Assembly: GCA_028285215.1 (NCBI GenBank)
Contig: JANQPZ010000327.1
Span: 1 to 45,938 of the forward strand
DNA: 45,938 nucleotides
Reading direction: 5' to 3'
Source of the DNA: Rhodovibrionaceae bacterium
Lineage (GTDB): Bacteria > Pseudomonadota > Alphaproteobacteria > Kiloniellales > DSM-21159
Shown: piece after piece, positions 26,731 through 36,014 of the stretch
Layout: each line of letters opens with the position of its first letter
How positions within the stretch are numbered: the first letter of the stretch is position 1
Position numbers and translations under genes: made by a program
Notes under the pieces: generated by a model
What the model saw: the letters and a program-made list of their open reading frames with translations, nothing else
Told to the model about the DNA's origin: nothing
Databases searched by the model: none

Positions 26731-27975
26731 ATGAGGACCGCCCCCCCGGATCGCACCAGCGCTTCCGTACCGACCCGCGCCCTCCTTGAACGCGGGAGCC
26801 GGTCTGAGGGCACGGCAGCCGCACCCGACCCGGGCTTCGGCATCTACATCCACTGGCCCTTCTGCAAGTCGAAGTGCCCCTATTGCGACTTCAACAGCCA
26901 TGTGCGCGACACCATCGACCAAGCGCGATGGCGGCGGGCCCTGCTGGCCGAGCTCGCACATTACGCGGGCGAGACGCCGGGCCGGGAGATTACTTCGATC
27001 TTCTTCGGGGGCGGCACGCCCTCGCTGATGGACCCCCAGACGGCCGGCGAGCTGATCGCCGCGGTGAAACGCCAGTGGGGAACGGCGCCCGACCTGGAAG
27101 TGACCCTGGAGGCGAATCCGACCTCGTCGGAGGCGGGGCGCTTCGCGGCCTACGCGGCGGCCGGCGTCAACCGGGTCTCCCTGGGCGTGCAGGCCTTGAA
27201 CGACGGCGATCTCGCCTTCCTGGGCCGCGAGCACGATACCGCCGAGGCGCTGGAGGCCGTGGCACTGGCGAGAGCGGAGTTCGCACGCGTGTCCTTCGAC
27301 CTGATCTACGCGCGCCCCGGACAGACGGCGGCGGCCTGGGCCGAGGAGCTGCGACGGGCGCTCGGCGAGGGCTGCAGCCACCTCTCGCTCTACCAGCTGA
27401 CCATCGAGCAGAATACGGCGTTCCATGCCCGGGCGCGGCGCGGCGAGCTGCCCTTGGCCGATCCCGAGGTCGCAGCGGACCTCTTCGAGGCGACGCAAGC
27501 GACACTCCTCGCCGAAGGCCTCCCCGCCTATGAGATCTCCAACCATGCCCGACCGGGTGAGGCTTGCCGCCACAACCTGACCTACTGGCGTGCCGGCGAC
27601 TATCTCGGCATAGGTCCAGGCGCCCACGGCCGCATCACCCTGGAGAGCGGAAAGGTTGCCACCCGCCAGCACCGTGCGCCCGAGATCTGGCTGGCCACGG
27701 TCGAGCAGGCGGGGCATGCGACCCGCACGCGCAAAGCCCTGGACAGCGAGGACCGCCTGACGGAGCTGCTGATGATGGGTCTGCGCCTGGCCGAGGGCAT
27801 CGACCGCGCCGCTTTCCGGCGGGAACTCGCTGCCGAACCCGAAGAGCTTCTGGAAGGCCAGCGGCTGCGGGCCCTAGCCGACGCAGGCTATCTGGTCCTG
27901 GACGACTCCGGCTTGCGCGCGACGGCTACGGGACGGATGCGCCTGGATTCGCTCTTGGGATATCTGCTGCCCTGA
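26731..27975 (+). CDS. hemW: radical SAM family heme chaperone HemW
   Basis: A 414-residue radical SAM protein. The 4Fe-4S motif CKSKCPYC sits in the HemW-type context HWPFCKSKCPYCDFNSHV. The HNxxYW motif near LTYW (RHNLTYWRAGDYLGIGPGAH) and the lack of extra residues of coproporphyrinogen dehydrogenase HemN favour heme chaperone over HemN, although older annotations call it HemN. GGGTPSLM is the SAM-binding glycine motif. An N-terminal extension of about 33 residues precedes the domain. The start has an aggaac ribosome-binding site. It is the last gene of rph-rdgB-hemW and is convergent with the DUF2244 gene. Confidence 0.93.
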   Translation: MRTAPPDRTSASVPTRALLERGSRSEGTAAAPDPGFGIYIHWPFCKSKCPYCDFNSHVRDTIDQARWRRALLAELAHYAGETPGREITSIFFGGGTPSLMDPQTAGELIAAVKRQWGTAPDLEVTLEANPTSSEAGRFAAYAAAGVNRVSLGVQALNDGDLAFLGREHDTAEALEAVALARAEFARVSFDLIYARPGQTAAAWAEELRRALGEGCSHLSLYQLTIEQNTAFHARARRGELPLADPEVAADLFEATQATLLAEGLPAYEISNHARPGEACRHNLTYWRAGDYLGIGPGAHGRITLESGKVATRQHRAPEIWLATVEQAGHATRTRKALDSEDRLTELLMMGLRLAEGIDRAAFRRELAAEPEELLEGQRLRALADAGYLVLDDSGLRATATGRMRLDSLLGYLLP

Positions 27976-28031
27976 GGCAGCCGTTCTCGGGCGCCGGACC
28001 GCACCACGACTCCTGGCAGCCATGCCCCGAT

Positions 28032-28562
28032 CTAGATGCTGACGGGACCCGGCGCGCAGCGGCAGACGGCAAGGTGCCGCTGCAGTTCTCTTGCCAAGGA
28101 CAATCGCTCTTCAGGCGTCAGGAAGGCACCGATGATCAGCGACTTGCCGTGGCTGCGCAGGGTGAGCTGGCTTTCGTGCTCCGGGGGGTCGTCCATCCGG
28201 ACCTGCAGCCAATAGGGCTGGAAGGTCCAACGCTTCTCCCCGCCCCAGTGATCGACACGGCGCACTGTGAGGGCATCGCGCGTCAAGACGACCTCTTCGA
28301 ACATCCGCGCGCGGCGATAGTTGATCCGGAAGGCCAGATAGATCAGCAGGACGTCTGCGCCCATGAAGCCGACCACCGGCCAGGCGCCCATCAGAAAGAA
28401 TGCAAGCCCGGCGGCAAAGCTGACTGCACAGACGAGCGACATCAGCACGAGGAAGCCACGAGGGCTCAACGAGCGGTGCGGCGTCAGCATCGCATCGAAG
28501 AGCACGCCCGGCGCCTTTGGCGCGGCGAGAGCGCTTGCCGCGGTCGGAAGCACGTGAGCCAT
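28032..28562 (-). CDS. DUF2244 family membrane protein
   Basis: A 176-residue protein with two adjacent hydrophobic segments (GFLVLMSLVCAVSFAAGLAF and WPVVGFMGADVLLIYLAF) and a C-terminal cytoplasmic domain with VVLTRDALTVRRVDHWGGEK and QPYWLQVRMDDP. This is the DUF2244 pattern, function unknown, mainly alphaproteobacterial. It is divergent from nth with 113 bp between starts, an arrangement also common in the class. Confidence 0.88.
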   Translation of the reverse strand: MAHVLPTAASALAAPKAPGVLFDAMLTPHRSLSPRGFLVLMSLVCAVSFAAGLAFFLMGAWPVVGFMGADVLLIYLAFRINYRRARMFEEVVLTRDALTVRRVDHWGGEKRWTFQPYWLQVRMDDPPEHESQLTLRSHGKSLIIGAFLTPEERLSLARELQRHLAVCRCAPGPVSI

Positions 28563-28675
28563 AACGCAAAGTGTAGAGCGGATCGGTCGCTTGGGCTACT
28601 CCACGACCGACAACCGCGTTACCTTGCCGCGCGCTCCGGCGACGGTCGCCCTCTATCGCTCACCGACGGCACGAG

Positions 28676-29356
28676 ATGAAAAAAGCCCAGATCATCGAGT
28701 TCTTCGACCGCCTCGCCGCTGCTCTGCCGGAGCCGAAGGGCGAGCTGGAGTACGTCAACTCCTACACCCTGCTGGTCGCGGTTGTGCTGTCCGCGCAGGC
28801 CACGGACGTCGGGGTCAACAAGGCTACGCGCAAGCTGTTCCAGGTCGCAGATACGCCGGAAAAGATGCTGGCGCTTGGGGAAGCGCGCCTGAAAGATCAC
28901 ATCAAGACCATCGGCCTGTTCAACTCCAAGGCCAAGAATGTCATTGCCCTTTCGCAACAACTGCTGGCGGAGCACGGCGGCCAGGTTCCACAAGACCGCG
29001 ACACCCTCGTCACGCTGCCGGGGGTCGGCCGCAAGACGGCGAACGTCGTGCTGAACATGGCCTTTGGGCAGGAGACGATCGCCGTCGACACCCACATTTT
29101 TCGAGTGTCGAACCGCACCGGCCTGGCGCCGGGCAAGACCGTCGATGCGGTGGAGCAGAAGCTCGAAAAGGTCGTGCCGGCCAACCGCAGGCGACACGCC
29201 CATCACTGGCTGATTCTGCACGGCCGCTATGTCTGCAAGGCGCGCAAGCCCGAGTGCCCGACCTGCCAGCTGCACGACCTCTGCGCTTACAAGGCAAAGA
29301 CCACGGCAGAGGCAGCGCCTGCAAAGGCGGCAAAGCGGCGCAAACCGGCTGCGTAG
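28676..29356 (+). CDS. nth: endonuclease III
   Basis: A 226-residue base-excision glycosylase/AP lyase for oxidised pyrimidines. The helix-hairpin-helix and catalytic Lys lie in LPGVGRKTANVVLNMAFG, and the catalytic Asp in VDTHIFRVSNRTGLAPG. The Fe-S cluster ligands are C-x6-C-x2-C-x5-C in CKARKPECPTCQLHDLC. The C-terminus has a short Lys/Ala-rich extension (AAPAKAAKRRKPAA). The ATG at 28676 starts MKKAQIIEFFDRLAAALPEP, the family pattern. Confidence 0.95.
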   Translation: MKKAQIIEFFDRLAAALPEPKGELEYVNSYTLLVAVVLSAQATDVGVNKATRKLFQVADTPEKMLALGEARLKDHIKTIGLFNSKAKNVIALSQQLLAEHGGQVPQDRDTLVTLPGVGRKTANVVLNMAFGQETIAVDTHIFRVSNRTGLAPGKTVDAVEQKLEKVVPANRRRHAHHWLILHGRYVCKARKPECPTCQLHDLCAYKAKTTAEAAPAKAAKRRKPAA

Positions 29357-29485
29357 AGCGCCGTCGTCCAGATGGACGGGGAAACCGCTTCGATCCGGGG
29401 CGTGAAGCGCTTCCTACCTTTCAGTGAGCGCAGGAACAACTCGGTCGCAGCGTCTCGGGCGTCGGGCCGATGCCGATCCAGACTA

Positions 29486-29860
29486 TTAACGCTGCTTGTC
29501 GCGTGGCTTGATCATGCGTCCCAAATCGGTGCCCGCCAAAAGATGCATGTGGAAGTGGGGAACCTCTTGGTGCGCATCAGCACCGTGATTGGAGATTAGG
29601 CGGTAGCCCGGCTCGACGGCGCCGAGCGTGCGCCCGACGGCGCCGAGGAGACGGAAGAAGTCGGCAATCTCCGCATCGCTGGCTTGGGCTGCGAAGTCGT
29701 CCGAGGAGACGTAGGCCCCTTTCGGAATCACCAGCACATGGGTCGGAGTCTGCGGATTGATATCGCGGAAAGCCAGGCTGTGATCGCTTTCCGCGACCTT
29801 GTCGCAAGGAATTTCGCCACGGATGATCTTGGCAAAGATGTTGTTCTGGTCGTACGCCAC
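29486..29860 (-). CDS. HIT family protein (HINT-type nucleotide hydrolase)
   Basis: A 124-residue histidine-triad protein. The motif HxHxHxx is in VPHFHMHLLAG, and the N-terminus DQNNIFAKIIRGEIPCDKVA is typical of HINT proteins that cleave nucleoside phosphoramidates or aminoacyl-AMP. I chose the GTG at 29860 (reading AYDQNNIF after the start) because it matches family length. The open frame extends 51 codons further through Arg/Pro-rich sequence into the phoB intergenic region and is unlikely to be coding. It follows phoB by 171 bp on the same strand and does not need to be part of the Pho regulon. Confidence 0.88.
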   Translation of the reverse strand: MAYDQNNIFAKIIRGEIPCDKVAESDHSLAFRDINPQTPTHVLVIPKGAYVSSDDFAAQASDAEIADFFRLLGAVGRTLGAVEPGYRLISNHGADAHQEVPHFHMHLLAGTDLGRMIKPRDKQR

Positions 29861-30031
29861 TGCGGGTCCCCGTTTCTCCGTTCTTCGCTGCCGTGCCGGC
29901 ACGCCGAACGGGTGCCGCCTGAGCGGAATACCTCGAAACGCAATCGGCGGGACAGTCTTGAATCGAGAGCGCAAGGGCGCGGGCCCGACCGGCGGGCAGT
30001 CGCTTGACCTCAATCGCTTGTGCGAACGGCC

Positions 30032-30730
30032 TCAGGCGGCCGCTTGGGAACGATCCAGCGCATAACCGGCGGACCGCACCGTGCGGATCAAGTCGGTTTC
30101 GTCCTCGATGTTGAGGGCCTTGCGCAGACGGCGGATGTGAACATCGACCGTGCGGGGTTCGACATAGACGTCGCGGCCCCAAACGGCATCCAGCAACTGC
30201 TCGCGGCTGAAAACACGGCCCGGATGCTGCATGAGATAGCGCAAAAGCCGGAACTCGGTCGGACCCAGGTGCACATCGCGCGGTCCGCGCCGAACCCGGT
30301 GTGCCGCCAGATCCATCTCGAGATCGTCGAACTGCAAGGTTTCATTGGCCAGGGCCGGCTGCGCGCGACGAAGCACCGCTCGCATGCGCGCCACCAGCTC
30401 CGCCGGCGAGAAGGGTTTGGTGATGTAGTCGTCAGCACCGCTGTCGAGACCGCGAACCTTGTCCGCTTCCTCGCCGCGCGCCGTCAGGATGATGATCGGC
30501 ACGTCACGGGTCTCGGCGGCGCGGCGAAGCTGTCGGCAGACCTCGAGGCCGCTCATCAGGGGCAGCATCCAGTCGAGCAGCACCAGATCCGGCCGCTCTT
30601 CCTTCGCCAGCACCAGGGCCTCTTCACCATCTCGTGCATCGACCAGACGGAAGCCTTCGCGCTCCAGGTTGTATCGCAGCAGCGTGACCAGCGCCGCCTC
30701 GTCCTCAACAAGCAAAATCAACGGCTTCAT
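30032..30730 (-). CDS. phoB: phosphate regulon response regulator PhoB
   Basis: A 232-residue OmpR/PhoB-type response regulator. The receiver domain has the acidic pocket EDEAAL, the phosphorylated Asp in DLVLLDWMLP (about 52) and the Lys in GADDYITKPFSPAEL. The C-terminal winged helix (LGPTEFRLLRYLMQHPGRVF, then SREQLLDAVWG and YVEPRTVDVHIRRLRKAL) binds Pho boxes. It activates pst and other phosphate-starvation genes when phosphorylated by PhoR. It is the last pst-cluster gene, 62 bp after phoU. Confidence 0.95.
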   Translation of the reverse strand: MKPLILLVEDEAALVTLLRYNLEREGFRLVDARDGEEALVLAKEERPDLVLLDWMLPLMSGLEVCRQLRRAAETRDVPIIILTARGEEADKVRGLDSGADDYITKPFSPAELVARMRAVLRRAQPALANETLQFDDLEMDLAAHRVRRGPRDVHLGPTEFRLLRYLMQHPGRVFSREQLLDAVWGRDVYVEPRTVDVHIRRLRKALNIEDETDLIRTVRSAGYALDRSQAAA

Positions 30731-30792
30731 AAGGATAGAGATCCCCCGAACTGCGGCGCCCCCGGATCGGCGCCCCTTCGTTCACCTTCCGG

Positions 30793-31530
30793 TCAGTGCG
30801 TCGCACTCTCCGATGGAGGCGCGACAACTTCGTAGCTGGTGGTATCGCCCTTGGGCCGACCGCCCAGGATCTTGTTGCCGGTAACCAGAAAGTGGATCAC
30901 CTCGGCAATGTTGGTCGCGTGATCGCCCATGCGCTCGACGTTCTTGGCGATGAAGAGCAGATGCGTGCAAGGCGTTATGTTGCGCGGATCCTCCATCATG
31001 TAGGTGAGGGTCTCGCGGAACAGCGAGGTGTACATTTCGTCCACCTCTGTATCGCTCTCCCAGACATCGATCGCCTTGTCGGGATCACGGTCGACATAGG
31101 CGTCAAGCACCCGCTTGATATTGGACAGCACGAGCTGGGCCATACGCGGCAGGGTGTGCGCCGGCTCCGTCATCGGAACCTGGTTCAGCGCCATGGAGCG
31201 CTTGGCGACGTTGGCCGCATAGTCGCCGATCCGCTCCAAGTCGGCGGAGATCTTGAGCGCAGCGATCACCTCGCGCAGATCCTGGGCCATCGGTTGGCGC
31301 AGAGCCAAGAGCTGGACGGCCTGTTCGTCGATCTCCTGCTCCAAGGCGTCGATCTCTGCGTCGCTCTGAACGACCTTCGCGGCCATCTCGCTGTTACGCC
31401 GGCTCATTGCCTCTATCGCCGCAGCAAGCTGGCTCTCCGCCAGGCCGCCCATGCGGATGATCGACTGACTCAACCGGGCAAGTTCCTTGTCGAACGATCG
31501 CACCGTATGCTCCGTGGACGTGTCGACCAC
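30793..31530 (-). CDS. phoU: phosphate signalling complex protein PhoU
   Basis: A 245-residue protein of two three-helix bundles that links PstB to PhoR and represses the Pho response when phosphate is plentiful. Characteristic sequence includes HTVRSFDKELARLSQSIIRM, then GGLAESQL, AIEAMSRRNSEMA, ALRQPMAQDLREVIAALKIS and LLFIAKNVERMGDHATNIAE. I chose the GTG at 31530 (VDTSTEHTV) with aggggag five bases upstream. A TTG at 31551 would add seven residues. It lies 46 bp after pstB. Confidence 0.94.
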   Translation of the reverse strand: MVDTSTEHTVRSFDKELARLSQSIIRMGGLAESQLAAAIEAMSRRNSEMAAKVVQSDAEIDALEQEIDEQAVQLLALRQPMAQDLREVIAALKISADLERIGDYAANVAKRSMALNQVPMTEPAHTLPRMAQLVLSNIKRVLDAYVDRDPDKAIDVWESDTEVDEMYTSLFRETLTYMMEDPRNITPCTHLLFIAKNVERMGDHATNIAEVIHFLVTGNKILGGRPKGDTTSYEVVAPPSESATH

Positions 31531-31576
31531 GACCTCTCCCCTTGCTACCAATCACCTTGCCCCGACCTGGGGCAAA

Positions 31577-32440
31577 TCACCCGAACCGACCGGTGATATA
31601 GTCCTGCGTACGCTGATCCTTGGGGTTGGTAAAGATCTGCTCGGTTTCGTCGGTCTCGACCAAGATCCCCAGATGGAAGAAGGCCGTACGCTGGCTGACG
31701 CGCGCGGCCTGCTGCATCGAGTGCGTGACGATGACGATGGTGAAGTTCTGACGCAGCTCGTCGATCAGCTCTTCGATCTTGGCGGTTGCGATCGGGTCGA
31801 GCGCCGAGCAGGGCTCGTCCATTAGGATCACTTCCGGGTTCACCGCGATCGCACGCGCGATGCAGAGACGCTGCTGCTGTCCTCCGGAGAGGCCGGTGCC
31901 AGGCGTGTCCATACGATCCTTGACCTCTTCCCAAAGACCGGCCCGCTGCAGGCTGCCCTGGACGATCTCGTCCATCTCAGACTTCGTGCTGCCGATGCCG
32001 TGGATGCGAGGGCCGTAGGCGATGTTGTCGTAGATCGACTTTGGAAAGGGGTTCGGCTTCTGAAAGACCATGCCGACACGGGCGCGGAGCTGAACGACAT
32101 CCAGCTTCGGATCGTAAACGTCCTCGCCATCCATCTCGATGCTGCCCTCGACCCTGCAGCCATCGATCACGTCGTTCATCCGGTTGATGCAACGCAGGTA
32201 GGTCGACTTACCGCAGCCGGACGGACCAATCAGCGACGTGACTTCGTGCTGCCGGATATCCAGATCCACATGCTTCAGAGCGTGCGCCTCTCCGTAGAAG
32301 ACGTTCACGTCCCGCGACTTGATCTTCACCGGTTTTTCGTTGGCCAAAGCTGCCGGGTTCTCCGCCCGCGCGCCCGCAGTGCCGGGCGTGCTGACGGTGC
32401 CGCTGTCTGTCATGGTCTCTTGCACCTCTTGCATGCTCAT
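31577..32440 (-). CDS. pstB: phosphate ABC transporter ATP-binding protein PstB
   Basis: A 287-residue ABC ATPase of the high-affinity phosphate importer. Walker A is [19 protein letters not shown] and the signature motif is [17 protein letters not shown], both exactly PstB-like. Walker B is [20 protein letters not shown], and the switch His is in [18 protein letters not shown]. An N-terminal extension of about 35 residues rich in Thr, Gly and Ala precedes the domain. The ATG at 32440 ([10 protein letters not shown]) lies 13 bases after the pstA stop, with aagggg upstream; the frame extends upstream into pstA only by overlap. Confidence 0.95.
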   Translation of the reverse strand: MSMQEVQETMTDSGTVSTPGTAGARAENPAALANEKPVKIKSRDVNVFYGEAHALKHVDLDIRQHEVTSLIGPSGCGKSTYLRCINRMNDVIDGCRVEGSIEMDGEDVYDPKLDVVQLRARVGMVFQKPNPFPKSIYDNIAYGPRIHGIGSTKSEMDEIVQGSLQRAGLWEEVKDRMDTPGTGLSGGQQQRLCIARAIAVNPEVILMDEPCSALDPIATAKIEELIDELRQNFTIVIVTHSMQQAARVSQRTAFFHLGILVETDETEQIFTNPKDQRTQDYITGRFG

Positions 32441-32453
32441 GGTCTCGCGCCCC

Positions 32454-34289
32454 TTACCATCGCCGTTCGAAGCGCTTGCGCAGCACCACGGCCATTGCAT
32501 TCATGAAGATCAGGAAGGTCAGTAGCACCATGATAGCGGCCGAGGTCTTCGCCACAAAGGCCCGCTCCGGCGCATCGGCCCACAGGAAGATCTGCACCGG
32601 CAGCACCGTCGCTGCGTCGGTAAATCCGCTGGGCACGTCCGCAATGAAGGCCACCATCCCGATCATCAGCAGCGGCGCGGTCTCCCCCAGCGCCTGGGCC
32701 ATACCGATAATCGTTCCTGTCAGAATACCGGGCATGGCAAGCGGCAGCACGTGATGGGTCACGGTCTGGACCTTGGAAGCCCCGACACCCAGCGCCGCCT
32801 CGCGGATGGAGGGGGGCACGGCCTTCAGTGCCGCCCGCGAGGCGATGATCACCGTGGGCAGCGTCATCAACGCCAGAACCATGCCGCCAACCAGTGGGGC
32901 GGAGCGCGGCAAGCCGAAGAAGTTCAGGAACATCGCCAACCCCAGCAGGCCGAACACGATCGAGGGCACGGCCGCCAGGTTGTTGATGTTGACTTCGATG
33001 AGATCCGTCAGGCGATTCTTGGGCGCGAACTCTTCCAGATAGATTGCCGCCAGAACACCGACCGGAAAGGCCAGAACCAAGGTCACTATCAAGGTCAGGA
33101 AGGAGCCGACGACGGCACCCCAGATGCCGGCCTGCTCAGGCTCGCGACTGTCGGCTTCGGTGAAGAACGGCGTATTGAAGACCGTCCGGATCTGACCGCG
33201 ATCACGCAGAGTCTCAATCCAGGCCACCTCGTTGTCTTTGACCCGGCGGTTGGACTCCGCAATGACGTAGGAGATCAGGCCCCAATCTTCGGGCTGAGCG
33301 CTCGCCGTCGACTCCAGCGGGATCAGAACCTCGCCGACCGCACGCTCCGCCGCGACGGCCGTCAACTTGACCAGGCCGCCGTTGATCTCGACGAGATAGC
33401 TCGGCAGGCGATTGCTCAGCTCCTCCATGCCGCCGACGGTCTCGGCCCGGTTTCTGAAGTCCTCGGCATCGCGCGACGCGGTCTCCGCACCGGAGAGAAG
33501 CGATTGGATCTGCCCTTCGAGACGAGTCACCTGATTTTCCAGCAGCGACAGCGCGTCGGCATCGCTGGTTGCCTCGAGTTCGCTGCGGATCTCGGCAAGA
33601 TCTTCCTGCAGGCGACCCGCCGTTGCGCGGGCCGCGTCGGCAGCCCGGGCGCGATCCTCGGACAACTCCGCGAGTCGTGCCGTGACCTCCGCCGCGATGT
33701 GCGAGAAGTCGTTGGCGCCGGTCAGAATCTCCACCTCGCCGGAAGTTCCGGTCGGCGTTGCAACGCCGGCGACCTCGAAGGTCTCGATCCCGGTGATCTG
33801 CCCCTTCACGTAGGTGTCGATATCGTCCGACGAGGTGATCCAGATCCGCGCCGTCTGGTCGATCATCTCCGGATTGGCCTCGACCGCCGCCCGCAGCTCG
33901 ATGGCCGCGTCTCTCGTCACGATGTTGCGCAGCGCCCGCCGTTCGACCCGTTCTTCCACATTTGGAAAGAGAGCGAAGAGCGCATCGTTTACGAGACCTC
34001 GGAAGTCGCCGTCGATGTCCACGATCTCGCCGTCGGCGTTCCGCTCGATCTGGATCTCGTTCGGATCCAGGAAGACGTCGAGTCCGACCTGCGTCTGAAA
34101 GAAGGCGGTCCAGCCTCTGCCGACGATCGAGAACAGGAGAATGCCGAGCATGATGACCGCCGCGGCGATCGCGAGACGGCCGTAGGTCTTGAAGCGCGCC
34201 TCCGCGGCGTAGCGGCGGCGGACTCTGGCCGGCGAAAGGTCCGGGCGGCGGATCGCAATGCCTTCGGTGGGTGCGGTCGCGTCAGTCAT
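32454..34289 (-). CDS. pstA: phosphate ABC transporter permease PstA with long periplasmic coiled-coil insertion
   Basis: A 611-residue permease. The N-terminal membrane segment (about 38-58) is followed by a DUF3333-type periplasmic domain. The C-terminal MetI-type core begins near 386 ([20 protein letters not shown]) with the EAA loop [20 protein letters not shown], then MPGILTG, and the conserved [16 protein letters not shown]. Residues about 193-285 form a charged, heptad-rich stretch ([54 protein letters not shown]) predicted to be a coiled coil. DUF3333-type PstA is, from memory, about 420-450 residues, so this is roughly 150 longer. It overlaps pstC by 8 bp. Confidence 0.93.
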   Translation of the reverse strand: MTDATAPTEGIAIRRPDLSPARVRRRYAAEARFKTYGRLAIAAAVIMLGILLFSIVGRGWTAFFQTQVGLDVFLDPNEIQIERNADGEIVDIDGDFRGLVNDALFALFPNVEERVERRALRNIVTRDAAIELRAAVEANPEMIDQTARIWITSSDDIDTYVKGQITGIETFEVAGVATPTGTSGEVEILTGANDFSHIAAEVTARLAELSEDRARAADAARATAGRLQEDLAEIRSELEATSDADALSLLENQVTRLEGQIQSLLSGAETASRDAEDFRNRAETVGGMEELSNRLPSYLVEINGGLVKLTAVAAERAVGEVLIPLESTASAQPEDWGLISYVIAESNRRVKDNEVAWIETLRDRGQIRTVFNTPFFTEADSREPEQAGIWGAVVGSFLTLIVTLVLAFPVGVLAAIYLEEFAPKNRLTDLIEVNINNLAAVPSIVFGLLGLAMFLNFFGLPRSAPLVGGMVLALMTLPTVIIASRAALKAVPPSIREAALGVGASKVQTVTHHVLPLAMPGILTGTIIGMAQALGETAPLLMIGMVAFIADVPSGFTDAATVLPVQIFLWADAPERAFVAKTSAAIMVLLTFLIFMNAMAVVLRKRFERRW

Positions 34290-35664
34290 ACTTCTCTCGG
34301 TATTTGCGGACGACGTTCAGAGCGATGACGTTGAGGCAGAGCGTGACGAAGAACAGGGTCAGGCCCAGGGCGAAAGCCGCCAGGGTCTTGGCGCTGTCGA
34401 ATTCCTGGTCGCCGACCAGCAGCGTTACGATCTGCACGGTGACGGTGGTTACGGCTTCCAGCGGATTGGCCGTCAGATTGGCCGCCAGACCGGCCGCCAT
34501 CACGACGATCATGGTTTCGCCGACGGCACGGCTGACGGCCAGCAGAACCGACCCGACGATACCCGGCAGGGCCGCGGGCAAAATGACCTGACGCACAGTC
34601 TCGGCCTTGGTCGCGCCCAGCGCGTAGGCACCGTCCCGCAGAGACTGCGGCACGGCGTTCATCACGTCATCCGACAAGGACGAGACGAAAGGAATGATCA
34701 TGATGCCCATGACGATTCCCGCCGCCAAAGCGGACTCGGAAGACACCGTCAGGCCGATCGATTCGCCCGTGTTCCTGAAGAAGGGCGCCACCGTCAGAGC
34801 CGCGAAGAAGCCATAGACCACCGTCGGCACGCCCGCCAGGATCTCAAGCACAGGCTTGGCGGAGGCGCGCACCCTCTTGCCGGCGTACTCAGACATGTAG
34901 ATGGCGCTGAACAGGCCGATCGGCACCGCGACGCACATGGCGATCAAGGTGATCAGAAGCGTGCCGGCAAACAGCGGGATTGCCCCGAAGGCGCCGGAAG
35001 ACCCCACTTGATCCGCGCGCAGGGCAATCTGCGGCGACCACTGGGTTCCGAACAGAAACTCCGTGATGGGAACCTTGCTGAAGAACCGGCCGGTTTCGAA
35101 CAGCAGCGAAAAGATGATGCCGACCGTGGTCATGATGGCGATGGTCGAGGCGACGATCATGATGACCGAAGCCGTCTTTTCGACCCTGTTGCGCGCACGC
35201 ATGTCCGGCCGGACCTGCCGCAGCGCAATGAGGCCGCCGCCGACCATCAGCGCCAGCATGACGGCAATCATGACCCATCGGCTGGCCGCCAGGGTCCCGG
35301 CATAGGCTTCGCCGGCCGCCTGGAAGGCCGGATCGAGGGCGCCGGAAACGATGCCGCCGAGCGCGCGCGCCTGGATATCGCCGATCAGCAGTCTCTGTTC
35401 GTCGAAACTGCGCTGCGAGAAGCCGTCCGGCAGGTTGGCCACCAGCCGCAGCTCTGCGACGTGCGGCTCCGCAATCAGCCAGATCGCCATCACGATCAGC
35501 GCCGGCAGAAGCACCCAGGATGCAAGGTAGAGACCGTGATAACTGGGCAGAGAGTGAAGCTGATGCGGATTGTGCCCGGTTACGACGAGAGCCTGGCGCG
35601 TACCGAGCAGGTAACCCGCCACGGTCAAGCCGAGCATAACCAGAAGAATGACCGAAATGCCCAT
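34282..35664 (-). CDS. pstC: phosphate ABC transporter permease PstC
   Basis: A 460-residue permease with the extended N-terminal region of DUF3708-type PstC: two helices (VILLVMLGLTVAGYLLGT; LASWVLLPALIVMAIWLIAE), a periplasmic stretch, and another helix (WVMIAVMLALMVGGGLIAL). The MetI core has FGAIPLFAGTLLITLIAMCV, IYMSEYAGKRVRASAKPVLE, ILAGVPTVVYGFFAAL, the EAA loop ALGATKAETVRQVILPAALP, and VSRAVGETMIVVMAAG. I chose the ATG at 35664 (MGISVILL) over a TTG at 35673. The stop overlaps the pstA start by 8 bases. A 350-bp gap with a strong hairpin separates it from pstS. Confidence 0.93.
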   Translation of the reverse strand: MGISVILLVMLGLTVAGYLLGTRQALVVTGHNPHQLHSLPSYHGLYLASWVLLPALIVMAIWLIAEPHVAELRLVANLPDGFSQRSFDEQRLLIGDIQARALGGIVSGALDPAFQAAGEAYAGTLAASRWVMIAVMLALMVGGGLIALRQVRPDMRARNRVEKTASVIMIVASTIAIMTTVGIIFSLLFETGRFFSKVPITEFLFGTQWSPQIALRADQVGSSGAFGAIPLFAGTLLITLIAMCVAVPIGLFSAIYMSEYAGKRVRASAKPVLEILAGVPTVVYGFFAALTVAPFFRNTGESIGLTVSSESALAAGIVMGIMIIPFVSSLSDDVMNAVPQSLRDGAYALGATKAETVRQVILPAALPGIVGSVLLAVSRAVGETMIVVMAAGLAANLTANPLEAVTTVTVQIVTLLVGDQEFDSAKTLAAFALGLTLFFVTLCLNVIALNVVRKYREKYD

Positions 35665-36014
35665 ATTTCCCAACGCGTCCCCGACCGCGCCTCTCTAAAC
35701 CGCCAGTCCTGTCGAACCGGCGGCAGCCGCAGCGCTGTGACTGCCTCGCATCACTCGCAAGGACCGCCGTCGTCCGGAGCAATCCCGATCCGAGTCAGGA
35801 GGCTCCGCAGATCGAAACCATGTCCGGCGACCCCAAACCACCGGCCTCCGCCATCAGGCGAGGCGTCGATCAAAGCGGACCATACTCTTCGCGTCGGACT
35901 TTTTTATAGCACCGACTTTGCAAAAAACCTGAGCGGACCCTCTTCGGACCGGCCCGGCGGTCGGCGCCTGAAAGCTGCCGACCGCCGGAACCGCAACCGA
36001 GAGGTCCCTGAGAC
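35665..36014 (-). other. 350-bp pstS-pstC intergenic region
   Basis: There is no convincing coding sequence here. In transcription direction it carries a strong hairpin shortly after pstS (35954-35988). A T6 run (complement of 35922-35927) and an A-rich/T-rich patch (35900-35930) follow. The region may let pstS be transcribed at a higher level than the membrane components, through partial termination or processing. Confidence 0.55.
35954..35988 (-). terminator. strong hairpin after pstS (partial terminator or processing site)
   Basis: A perfect 12-bp stem, ccggcggtcggc / gccgaccgccgg, closes on an 11-base loop 26 bases after the pstS stop. The T6 tract lies about 26 bases further on, so it is not a textbook intrinsic terminator. 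Binding-protein genes upstream of permease genes often carry such stabilising or attenuating hairpins. Confidence 0.65.
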
